From: Apostichopus japonicus
Taxonomy: Eukaryota > Echinodermata > Holothuroidea > Aspidochirotida > Stichopodidae
Assembly (NCBI RefSeq): GCF_037975245.1
Contig: NC_092574.1
Coordinates: 14,343,213-14,407,212 of the forward strand
DNA length: 64,000 bases
Direction of reading: 5' to 3'
Positions 32,649 to 45,600 of the stretch are shown here, in pieces. Each line of letters starts with the position of its first letter. The first letter of the stretch is position 1. The position numbers were made by a program, and so were the translations under genes. The notes beneath the pieces are model-generated. The model saw only the letters and a list, made by a program, of their open reading frames with translations. It ran no database searches and was not told where the DNA came from.

Positions 32649-33984
32649 CTTACGAATATATGTGGTTTACAATAGTAACGAATAGTTACTTATAAATTTC
32701 TGTGGCTTACAGTACTTAAGAATATTTGAACTTACTTACGAATATGGGTGGCTTACAATATTTACAAATAGTTAAACTTAGGTATGAATATCTGTGGCTT
32801 ATAATATACAATAGTAACGAATAGTTAAATTTACTTATGAATATATGTGGCTTACATTACTTACGAATAGTTAAACTTAGGTATGAATATCTGTGGCTTA
32901 GAACACTTACGTATAGTTTAACTTACTTATGAATGTCTGTGGCTTACAATAGTAACGAATAGTTAAATTTACTTATGAGTATATGTGGCTTACAATAGTA
33001 ACGAATAGTTAAACATACTTATGAATATATGTAGCTTACATTACTTACGAATTGTTAAACTTACTTAAAAATATCTGTGGCTTACAATACTTACGAGTAG
33101 TTAAACTTAATTATGAATATAGGTGGCTTACAATACTTAAAGTACTTAAACTTACTTATGAATATGTGTGGCTTACAATAGTAACGAATAGTTAAATTTA
33201 CATATGAGTATATGTGGCTTACAAAAGCAACGAATAGTTAAACTTACTTGTGTATATATGTGGCTTAAAATACTTCAGAATAGTTCAACTTACTTATGAA
33301 TACATGTGGCTTACCATACTTACTTATAGTTAAATTTACTTATGAATATATGTGGCTTACAATACTTAGGAATAGTTAAACTTACTTATAAATTTCGGTG
33401 GCTTTCAGTACTTACGAATAAATATATTTACTTATGAATATAGGTGGCTTACTTTACTTACGAATAGTTAAACTTAGGTATATCTGTGGCTTACAATATA
33501 CAATAGTAACGAATAGTTAAACTTATGATTATAGGTGGCTTACATGACTTATGAATTGTTAAACTTACTTATGAATATTTGTGGCTTACAATACTTAGGA
33601 ATAGTTAAACTTAATTATGAATGTATGTGGCTTAAAATACCTACGAATAGTTCAACTCACTTATTAATATCTGTGGCTTACAAAACTTACTTATAGTTAA
33701 ATTTATTTATGAATACTACAATACTAACAATACTTACAATACTAACAAGTACTTAAACTTACTTATGAATATATGTGGCTTACAATACTAACGAATAGTT
33801 AAACTTACTAATGAATATCTATGGCTTACAATATAAAATAGTAACGAATAGTTAAATTTACTTATGATTTTAGGTGGCTTACATTATCTTTGAATTGTTT
33901 AACTTATGAATATTTGTGGCTTACAATACTTACAAATATATAACTTAGTTATGAATATAGGTGGCTTACATTACTTACGAATAG
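32649..33984. repeat. 46-bp minisatellite, segment 3
   Basis: About 29 further units of the same 46-bp repeat, ending TTACTTACGAATAG at 33984. The array then passes directly, without spacer, into the 8-bp satellite. Some units are shortened or have local insertions (AATATACAATAGTAACG type near 32810, 33500 and 33830). Confidence 0.9.
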
Positions 33985-36116
33985 TAAAATGGTGAAATGA
34001 TAAAATGGGTAAATGATAAAATGGTGAAATGGGTAAATGATAAAATGGTGAAATGGTAAAATGGTGAAATGGTTAAATGAAAAAATGGTGAAATGATAAA
34101 ATGGTGAAATGGTAAATGGATAAATGATAAAATGGTGAAATGGTAAATTGGTAAAATGGGTAAATGATAAAATGATGAAATGGTTAAAATGGTGAAATGG
34201 TAAAATAATAAAATGATGAAATGGGTAAATGATAAAATGTTGAAATGATGGAATGATGAAATGGTGAAATGGGTAAATGGTAAAATTGTGAAATGGGTGA
34301 ATGATAAAATGGTGAAATGATAAAATGATAAAAATTGTGAAATGATAAAATGGTGAAATGGGTGAAATGATAAAATGGTTAAATGATAAAATGGTGAAAT
34401 GGTAAAAGTGTGAAATGGTGCAATGGGTAAATGATAAAGTGGGTGGAATGGTAAAATGATTACATGGTAAAAGGGTAAAATGGTTAAAGGGTGAAATGAA
34501 AAAAAGGTGAAATGGTGAAATGATAAAATGGTGAAATGGTAAATGGGTAAATGGTAAAATGGGTGAAATGATAAAATGGGTAAATGATAAAATGGTGAAA
34601 TGATAAAGTGGTAAAATGGTAAAATGATGAAATGGTAAAATGATGAAATGGTAAAATTAGTGAAATGATAAAATGGGTGAAATGATAAAATGGTGAATGG
34701 TAAAATGGTGGAATGGTGCAATGATCAAATGGTGATATGGTAAAATGGTGGAATGGTGCAATGATCAAATGGTGACATGATAACATGATAAAATGGTGAA
34801 ATTGTAAAATGCTGAAATGGTGCAACGGTGAAAAAGGTGAAATGGTAAAATGATAAAATGATAAAATGGGTAAATGATAAAATGGTGAAATGATAAAATG
34901 GGTAAATGGTAAAATGGTGAAATGATAAAATGGTAAAAGTGTGAAATGGGTAAATGATAAAATGGGTGAAATGATAAAATGGTGAATGGTAAAATGGTGA
35001 TATGGTGCAATGATCAAATGGTGATATGGTAAAATGGTGGAATGGTGCAATGATCAAATGGTGACATGATAACATGATAAAATGGTGAAATGGTGCAACG
35101 GTGAAAAAGGTGAAATGGTAAAATGATAAAATGGTGAAATGATAAAGTGGGTAAATGATAAAATGGGTAAATGGTAAAATGGTGAAATGATAAAATGGTG
35201 AAATGATAAAATGGTAAAAGTGTGAAATGGTAAAATGGGTAAATGATAAAATGGGTGAAATGATAAAATGGTGATGGTAAAATGGTGGAATGGTGCAATG
35301 ATCAAATGGTGATATGGTAAAATGGTGGAATGGTGCAATGATCAAATGGTGACATGATAAAATGGTGAAATTGTAAAATGCTGAAATGGTGCAACGGTGA
35401 AAAAGGTGAAATGATAAAATGGTAAATGATAAAATGGTGAAATGATAAAATGGTGAAATGGGTAAATGATAAAATGGGTGAAATGATAAAATGGTGAATG
35501 GTGGAATGGTGCAATGATCAAATGGTGATATGGTAAAATGGTGGGATGGTGCAATGATCAAATGGTGACATGATAACATGATAAAATGGTGAAATTGTAA
35601 AATGCTGAAATGGTGCAACGGTGAAAAAGGTGAAATGGTGAAATGATAAAATGGGTAAATGATAAAATGGGTAAATGATAAAATGGGTAAATGATAAAAT
35701 GGGTAAATGGTAAAATGGTGAAATGATAAAGTGGTGAAATGGTAAAATGGTGAAATGGTGAAATAATAAAATGGTAAAATGGGTGAAATGATAAAATGGG
35801 TGAAATGATAAAATGGTGAATGGTAAAATGGTGGAATGGTGAAATTATAAAATGGTGAAATGGGTAAATGATAAAATGGGTGAAATGATAAAATGGTGAA
35901 TGGTAAAATGGGTAAATGATAAAATGGTGAAATGATAAACTGGTGAAATGGGTAAATGATAAAATGGTGAAATGCGTAAATGATAAATTGGTAAAATGGT
36001 AAAAGTGTGAAATGGGTTAATGATAAAATGGGTGAAATGATAAAATGGTCAATGGTAAAATGGTGGAAAGGTGCAATGATCAAATGGTGATATCGTAAAA
36101 TGGTGGAATGGTGCAA
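33985..36116. repeat. Satellite block 1: entry zone, less regular
   Basis: The first 0.7 kb (to about 34690) has few marker octamers and includes variants such as ATGGTTAA, AAGGGTAA and ATGATGGA. Regular marker boxes start near 34705. The edge of the array is therefore more diverged than the interior, as expected where unequal exchange is less frequent. Confidence 0.7.
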
Positions 36117-39100
36117 TGATCAAATGGTGACATGATAAAATGATAAAATGTTGAAATGGTGCAATGGTGAAAAAGGTGAAATGGTAAAATGATAAAATGG
36201 TGAAATGATAAAATGGGTAAATGAAATTGTAAAATGCAGAAATGGTGAAATGATAAAATGGGTAAATGATAAAATGATGAAAAGATGAAATGGTGAAATG
36301 ATAAAATGGTAAAATGGGTGAAATGATAAAATGGGTGAAATGATAAAATGATGAAATGGTGAAATGATAAATGGTGAAATGATAATATGGGTTTAATGAT
36401 AAAATGGTGAAATGTTTAAATGAAAAAATGGTGAAATGATAAAATGGTGAAATGGTAAATGGATAAATGATAAAAATGTTAAATGATAAAATGGTGAAAT
36501 GGTAAAAGTGTGAAATGGTGAAATGGGTAAATGATAAAATGGGTGAAATGATAAAATGGTCAATGGTAAAATGGTGGAAAGGTGCAATGATCAAATGGTG
36601 CTATGGTAAAATGGTGGAATGGTGCAATGATCAAATGGTGACATGATAAAATGGTGAAATTGTAAAATGCTGAAATGGTGAAATGATAAAATGGGTAAAT
36701 GATAAAATGGTGAAATGATAAAATGGGTAAATGATAAAATGGTGAAATGATAAAATGGGTGAAATGATAAAATGGTGAATGGTAAAATGGTGGAATGGTG
36801 CAATGATCAAATGGTGATATGGTAAAATGGTGGAATGGTGCAATGATCAAATGGTGACATGATAACATGATAAAATGGTGAAATTGTAAAATGCTGAAAT
36901 GGTGCAACGGTGAAAAAGGTGAAATGGTGAAATGATAAAATGGGTAAATGATAAAATGGTGAAATGATAAAATGGGTAAATGGTGAAATGATAAAATGGT
37001 AAAAGTGTGAAATGGGTAAATGATAAAATGGGTGAAATGATAAAATGGTGAATGGTGGAATGGTGCAATGATCAAATGGTGATATGGTAAAATGGTGGAA
37101 TGGTGCAATGATCAAATGGTGACATGATAACATGATAAAATTGTGAAATTGTAAAATGCTGAAATGGTGCAACGGTGAAAAAGGTGAAATGATAAAATGG
37201 GTAAAAGGTAAAATGGTGAAATGATAAAATGGTAAAAGTGTGAAATGGGTAAATGATAAAATGGTGAATGGTAAAATGGTGCAATGATCAAATGGTAATA
37301 TGTTAAAATGGTGGAATGGTGCAATGATCAAATGGTGACATGATAACATGATAAAATGGTGAAATGGTGCAACGGTGAAAAAGGTGAAACGGTAAAATGA
37401 TAAAATGGGTAAATGATAAAATGGTGAAATGATAAAATGGTAAAAGTGTGAAATGGGTAAATGATAAAATGGGTGAAATGATAAAATGGTGGAATGGTGC
37501 AATGATCAAATGGTGATATGGTAAAATGGTGGAATGGTGCAATGATCAAATGGTGACATGATAACATGATAAAATGGTGAAATTGTAAAATGCTGAAATG
37601 GTGCAACGGTGAAATGGTGAAATGATAAAATGGGTAAATGATAAAATGGTGAAATGATAAAATGGGTAAATGGTGAAATGATAAAATGGTGAAATGATAA
37701 AATGGGTAAATGATAAAATGGTGAAATGATAAAATGGGTAAATGATAAAATGGTGAAATGATAAAATGGTGGAAATGATAAAATGGTGAATGGTAAAATG
37801 GTGGAATGGTGCAATGATCAAATGGTGATATGGTAAAATGGTGGAATGGTGCAATGATCAAATGGTGACAGGATAACATGATAAAATGGTGAAATTGTAA
37901 AATGCTGAAATGGTGCAACGGTGAAAAGGTGAAATGGTGAAATGATAAAATGGGTAAATGATAAAATGGTCAAATGATAAAATGGGTAAATGGTGAAATG
38001 ATAAAATGGTAAAAGTGTGAAATGGGTAAATGATAAAATGGGTGAAATGATAAAATGGTGAATGGTGGAATGGTGCAATGATCAAATGGTGATATGGTAA
38101 AATGGTGGGATGGTGCAATGATCAAATGGTGACATGATAACATGATAAAATGGTGAAATTGTAAAATGCTGAAATGGTGCAACGGTGAAAAAGGTGAAAT
38201 GGTGAAATGATAAAATGGGTAAAAGGTAAAATGGTGAAATGATAAAATGGTAAAAGTGTGAAATGGGTAAATGATAAAATGGTGAATGGTAAAATGGTGC
38301 AATGATCAAATGGTAATATGGTAAAATGGTGGAATGGTGCAATGATCAAATGGTGACATGATAACATGATAAAATGGTGAAATGGTGCAACGGTGAAAAA
38401 GGTGAAATGGTAAAATGATAAAATGGGTAAATGATAAAATGGTGAAATGATAAAATGGTAAAAGTGTGAAATGGGTAAATGATTAAATGGGTGAAATGAT
38501 AAAATGGTGGAATGGTGCAATGATCAAATGGTGATATGGTAAAATGGTGGAATGGTGCAATGATCAAATGGTGACATGATAACATGATAAATTGGTGAAA
38601 TTGTAAAATGCTGAAATGGTGCAACGGTGAAAAAGGTGAAATGGTGAAATGATAAAATGGGTAAATGATAAAATGGTGAAATGATAAAATGGGTAAATGA
38701 TAAAATGGGTAAATGGTAAAATGGTGAAATGATAAAGTGGTGAAATGGTAAAATGGTGAAATGGTGAAATAATAAAATGGTAAAATGGGTGAAATGATAA
38801 AATGGTAAAATGGGTGAAATGATAAAATGGGTGAAATGATAAAATGGTGAATGGTAAAATGGTGGAATGGTGAAATTATAAAATGGTGAAATGGGTAAAT
38901 GATAAAATGGGTGAAATGATAAAATGGTGAATGGTAAAATGGGTAAATGATAAAATGGGTAAATGATAAAATGGTGAAATGCGTAAATGATAAATTGGTA
39001 AAATGGTAAAAGTGTGAAATGGTGAAATGGGTTAATGATAAAATGGGTGAAATGATAAAATGGTCAATGGTAAAATGGTGGAAAGGTGCAATGATCAAAT

Positions 39101-42100
39101 GGTGATATGGTAAAATGGTGGAATGGTGCAATGATCAAATGGTGACATGATAACATGATAAAATGTTGAAATGGTGCAATGGTGAAATGGTAAAATGATA
39201 AAATGGTGAAATGATAAAATGGGTAAATGATAAAATGGGTAAATGGTGAAATGATAAAATGGTGAAATGGTGAAATGTATGAAATGATAAAATGATCAAA
39301 TGATGAAATGGTGAAATGGTAAAATAATGAAATGATAAAATGGTAAAATGGGTGAAATGATAAAATGGGTGAAATGGGTAAATGGTGAAATGGATGAAAT
39401 GATAAAATGATGAAATGATGAAATGGTGAAATGGTAAAATGGTGAAATCATAAAATGGTAAAATGGGTGAAATGATAAAATGGGTGAAATTATAAAATGA
39501 TTAAATGGTAAAATGGTGAAATGGTGAATGGTGAAATGATAATATGGGTTTAATGATAAAATGGTGAAATGGTGAACTGGTTAAATGAAAAAACGGTGAA
39601 ATGATAAAATGGTGAAATGGTAAATGATAAAGTGGTGAAATGGTAAAATGGTAAATTGGGTAAATGATAAAATGATGAAATGGTAAAATGGTGGGATGGT
39701 GCAATGATCAAATGGTGACATGATAACATGATAAAATGGTGAAATTGTAAAATGCTGAAATGGTGCAACGGTGAAAAAGGTGAAATGGTGAAATGATAAA
39801 ATGGGTAAAAGGTAAAATGGTGAAATGATAAAATGGTAAAAGTGTGAAATGGGTAAATGATAAAATGGTGAATGGTAAAATGGTGCAATGATCAAATGGT
39901 AATATGGTAAAATGGTGGAATGGTGCAATGATCAAATGGTGACATGATAACATGATAAAATGGTGAAATGGTGCAACGGTGAAAAAGGTGAAATGGTAAA
40001 ATGATAAAATGGGTAAATGATAAAATGGTGAAATGATAAAATGGTAAAAGTGTGAAATGGGTAAATGATAAAATGGGTGAAATGATAAAATGGTGGAATG
40101 GTGCAATGATCAAATGGTGATATGGTAAAATGGTGGAATGGTGCAATGATCAAATGGTGACATGATAACATGATAAAATGGTGAAATTGTAAAATGCTGA
40201 AATGGTGCAACGGTGAAAAAGGTGAAATGGTGAAATGATAAAATGGGTAAATGATAAAATGGTGAAATGATAAAATGGGTAAATGATAAAATGGGTAAAT
40301 GGTAAAATGGTGAAATGATAAAGTGGTGAAATGGTAAAATGGTGAAATAATAAAATGGTAAAATGGGTGAAATGATAAAATGGTAAAATGGGTGAAATGA
40401 TAAAATGGGTGAAATGATAAAATGGTGAATGGTAAAATGGTGGAATGGTGAAATTATAAAATGGTGAAATGGGTAAATGATAAAATGGGTGAAATGATAA
40501 AATGGTGAATGGTAAAATGGGTAAATGATAAAATGGTGAAATGGGTAAATGATAAAATGGTGAAATGCGTAAATGATAAATTGGTAAAATGGTAAAAGTG
40601 TGAAATGGTGAAATGGGTTAATGATAAAATGGGTGAAATGATAAAATGGTCAATGGTAAAATGGTGGAAAGGTGCAATGATCAAATGGTGATATGGTAAA
40701 ATGGTGGAATGGTGCAATGATCAAATGGTGACATGATAACATGATAAAATGTTGAAATGGTGCAATGGTGAAAAAGGTGAAATGGTAAAATGATAAAATG
40801 GTGAAATGATAAAATGGGTAAATGATAAAATGGGCAAATGGTGAAATGATAAAATGGTGAAATGGTGAAATGGATGAAATGATAAAATGATCAAATGATG
40901 AAATGGTAAAATGGTGAAATGATAAAATGGTAAAATGGGTGAAATGATAAAATGGGTGAAATGATAAAATGGGTGAAATGGGTAAATGGTGAAATGGATG
41001 AAATGATAAAATGATGAAATGATGAAATGGTGAAATGGTAAAATGGTGAAATGATAAAATGGTAAAATGGGTGAAATGATAAAATGGGTGAAATGATAAA
41101 ATGATTAAATGGTAAAATGGTGAAATGGTGAATGGTGAAATGATAATATGGGTTTAATGATAAATTGGTGAAATGGTGAACTGGTTAAATGAAAAAATGG
41201 TGAAATGATAATAAAATGGTGAAATGGTAAATGATAAAATGGTGAAATGGTAAATTGGGTAAATGATAAAATGATGAAATGATAAAATGATGAAATGGTG
41301 AAATGGTTAAAATGGTGAAATGGTGAAATGGTAAAACGATAAAATGGTTAAAGGGTGAAATGATGAAATGTTGAAATGATGGAATGATGAAATGGTGAAA
41401 TGGGTAAATGGTAAAATTGTGAAATGGGTGAATGATAAAATGGTGAAATGATAAATTGTGAAATGATAAAATGGTGAAATGGGTGAAATGATAAAATGGT
41501 TAAATGATAAAATGGTGAAATGGTAAAAGTGTGAAATGGTGAAATGGGTAAATGATAAAATGGGTGAAATGATAAAATCGTCAATGGTAAAATGGTGGAA
41601 AGGTGCAATGATCAAATGGTGCTATGGTAAAATGGTGGAATGGTGCAATGATCAAATGGTGACATGATAAAATGGTGAAATTGTAAAATGCTGAAATGGT
41701 GAAATGATAAAATGGGTAAATGATAAAATGGTGAAATGATAAAATGGGTAAATGGTAAAATGGTGAAATGATAAAATGATGAAATGATGAAATGGTAAAA
41801 TGGTGAAATGATAAAATGGTAAAATGGGTGAAATGATAAAATGGGTGAATGGTAAAATGGTGCAATGATCAAATGGTAATATGGTAAAATGGTGGAATGG
41901 TGCAATGATCAAATGGTGACATGATAACATGATAAAATGGTGAAATGGTGCAACGGTGAAAAAGGTGAAATGGTAAAATGATAAAATGGGTAAATGATAA
42001 AATGGTAAAAGTGTGAAATGGGTAAATGATAAAATGGGTGAAATGATAAAATGGTGGAATGGTGCAATGATCAAATGGTGATATGGTAAAATGGTGGAAT

Positions 42101-42669
42101 GGTGCAATGATCAAATGGTGACATGATAACATGATAAAATGGTGAAATTGTAAAATGCTGAAATGGTGCAACGGTGAAAAAGGTGAAATGGTGAAATGAT
42201 AAAATGGGTAAATGATAAAATGGTGAAATGATAAAATGGGTAAATGATAAAATGGGTAAATGGTAAAATGGTGAAATGATAAAGTGGTGAAATGGTAAAA
42301 TGGTGAAATGGTGAAATAATAAAATGGTAAAATGGGTGAAATGATAAAATGGGTGAAATGATAAAATGGTGAATGGTAAAATGGTGGAATGGTGAAATTA
42401 TAAAATGGTGAAATGGGTAAATGATAAAATGGGTGAAATGATAAAATGGTGAATGGTAAAATGGGTAAATGATAAAATGGTGAAATGATAAAATGGTGAA
42501 ATGGGTAAATGATAAAATGGTGAAATGCATAAATGATAAATTGGTAAAATGGTAAAAGTGTGAAATGGGTTAATGATAAAATGGGTGAAATGATAAAATG
42601 GTCAATGGTAAAATGGTGGAAAGGTGCAATGATCAAATGGTGATATGGTAAAATGGTGGAATGGTGCAA
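36117..42669. repeat. Satellite higher-order unit, long form copy 1 (about 6.55 kb)
   Basis: Delimited by repeats of one anchor box (GGAATGGTGCAATGATCAAA-type box followed by ATGATAAAATGTTGAAATGG). It is colinear with the next unit. An extra 0.68 kb lies near 36.8-37.5 kb, and the 37.1-37.85 kb stretch resembles 38.08-38.8 kb. Inside it, a sub-block repeats with 1586-bp spacing (anchors ending 39131 and 40717). Confidence 0.75.
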
Positions 42670-45600
42670 TGATCAAATGGTGACATGATAACATGATAAA
42701 ATGTTGAAATGGTGCAATGGTGAAAAAGGTGAAATGGTAAAATGATAAAATGGTGAAATGATAAAATGGGTAAATGAAATTGTAAAATGCAGAAATGGTG
42801 AAATGATAAAATGGGTAAATGATAAAATGGTGAAATGATAAAATGGGTAAATGGTAAAATGGTGAAATGATAAAATGATGAAATGGTGAAATGATAAAAT
42901 GGGTGAAATGATAAAATGATGAAATGGTGAAGTGATAAATGGTGAAATGATAATATGGGTTTAATGATAAAATGGTGAAATGGTTAAATGAAAAAATGGT
43001 GAAATGATAAAATGGTGAAATGGATAAATGATAAAATGGCTAAATGATAAAATGGTGAAATGGTAAAAGTGTGAAATGGTGAAATGGGTAAATGATAAAA
43101 TGGGTGAAATGATAAAATGGTCAATGGTAAAATGGTGGAAAGGTGCAATGATCAAATGGTGCTATGGTAAAATGGTGGAATGGTGCAATGATCAAATGGT
43201 GACATGATAAAATGGTGAAATTGTAAAATGCTGAAATGGTGAAATGATAAAATGGGTAAATGATACAATGGTGAAATGATAAAATGGGTAAATGATAAAA
43301 TGGTGAAATGATAAAATGGGTGAAATGATAAAATGGTGAATGGCAAAATGGTGGAATGGTGCAATGATCAAATGGTGATATGGTAAAATGGTGGAATGGT
43401 GCAATGATCAAATGGTGACAGGATAACATGATAAAATGGTGAAATTGTAAAATGCTGAAATGGTGCAACGGTGAAAAAGGTGAAATGGTGAAATGATAAA
43501 ATGGGTAAATGATAAAATGGTGAAATGATAAAATGGGTAAATGGTGAAATGATAAAATGGTGAAATGATAAAATGGGTAAATGATAAAATGGTGAAATGA
43601 TAAAATGGGTAAATGATAAAATGGTGAAATGATAAAATGGTGGAAATGATAAAATGGTGAATGGTAAAATGGTGGAATGGTGCAATGATCAAATGGTGAT
43701 ATGGTAAAATGGTGGAATGGTGCAATGATCAAATGGTGACAGGATAACATGATAAAATGGTGAAATTGTAAAATGCTGAAATGGTGCAACGGTGAAAAGG
43801 TGAAATGGTGAAATGATAAAATGGGTAAATGATAAAATGGTCAAATGATAAAATGGGTAAATGGTGAAATGATAAAATGGTAAAAGTGTGAAATGGGTAA
43901 ATGATAAAATGGGTGAAATGATAAAATGGTGAATGGTGGAATGGTGCAATGATCAAATGGTGATATGGTAAAATGGTGGGATGGTGCAATGATCAAATGG
44001 TGACATGATAACATGATAAAATGGTGAAATTGTAAAATGCTGAAATGGTGCAACGGTGAAAAAGGTGAAATGGTGAAATGATAAAATGGGTAAAAGGTAA
44101 AATGGTGAAATGATAAAATGGTAAAAGTGTGAAATGGGTAAATGATAAAATGGTGAATGGTAAAATGGTGCAATGATCAAATGGTAATATGGTAAAATGG
44201 TGGAATGGTGCAATGATCAAATGGTGACATGATAACATGATAAAATGGTGAAATGGTGCAACGGTGAAAAAGGTGAAATGGTAAAATGATAAAATGGGTA
44301 AATGATAAAATGGTGAAATGATAAAATGGTAAAAGTGTGAAATGGGTAAATGATAAAATGGGTGAAATGATAAAATGGTGGAATGGTGCAATGATCAAAT
44401 GGTGATATGGTAAAATGGTGGAATGGTGCAATGATCAAATGGTGACATGATAACATGATAAATTGGTGAAATTGTAAAATGCTGAAATGGTGCAACGGTG
44501 AAAAAGGTGAAATGGTGAAATGATAAAATGGGTAAATGATAAAATGGTGAAATGATAAAATGGGTAAATGATAAAATGGGTAAATGGTAAAATGGTGAAA
44601 TGATAAAGTGGTGAAATGGTAAAATGGTGAAATGGTGAAATAATAAAATGGTAAAATGGGTGAAATGATAAAATGGTAAAATGGGTGAAATGATAAATGG
44701 TAAAATGGGTGAAATGATAAAATGGGTGAAATGATAAAATGGTGAATGGTAAAATGGTGGAATGGTGAAATTATAAAATGGTGAAATGGGTAAATGATAA
44801 AATGGGTGAAATGATAAAATGGTGAATGGTAAAATGGGTAAATGATAAAATGGGTAAATGATAAAATGGTGAAATGCGTAAATGATAAATTGGTAAAATG
44901 GTAAAAGTGTGAAATGGTGAAATGGGTTAATGATAAAATGGGTGAAATGATAAAATGGTCAATGGTAAAATGGTGGAAAGGTGCAATGATCAAATGGTGA
45001 TATGGTAAAATGGTGGAATGGTGCAATGATCAAATGGTGACATGATAACATGATAAAATGTTGAAATGGTGCAATGGTGAAATGGTAAAATGATAAAATG
45101 GTGAAATGATAAAATGGGTAAATGATAAAATGGGTAAATGGTGAAATGATAAAATGGTGAAATGGTGAAATGTATGAAATGATAAAATGATCAAATGATG
45201 AAATGGTGAAATGGTAAAATAATGAAATGATAAAATGGTAAAATGGGTGAAATGATAAAATGGGTGAAATGGGTAAATGGTGAAATGGATGAAATGATAA
45301 AATGATGAAATGATGAAATGGTGAAATGGTAAAATGGTGAAATCATAAAATGGTAAAATGGGTGAAATGATAAAATGGGTGAAATGATAAAATGATTAAA
45401 TGGTAAAATGGTGAAATGGTGAATGGTGAAATGATAATATGGGTTTAATGATAAATTGGTGAAATGGTGAACTGGTTAAATGAAAAAATGGTGAAATGAT
45501 AATAAAATGGTGAAATGGTAAATGATAAAGTGGTGAAATGGTAAAATGGTAAATTGGGTAAATGATAAAATGATGAAATGGTAAAATGGTGGGATGGTGC

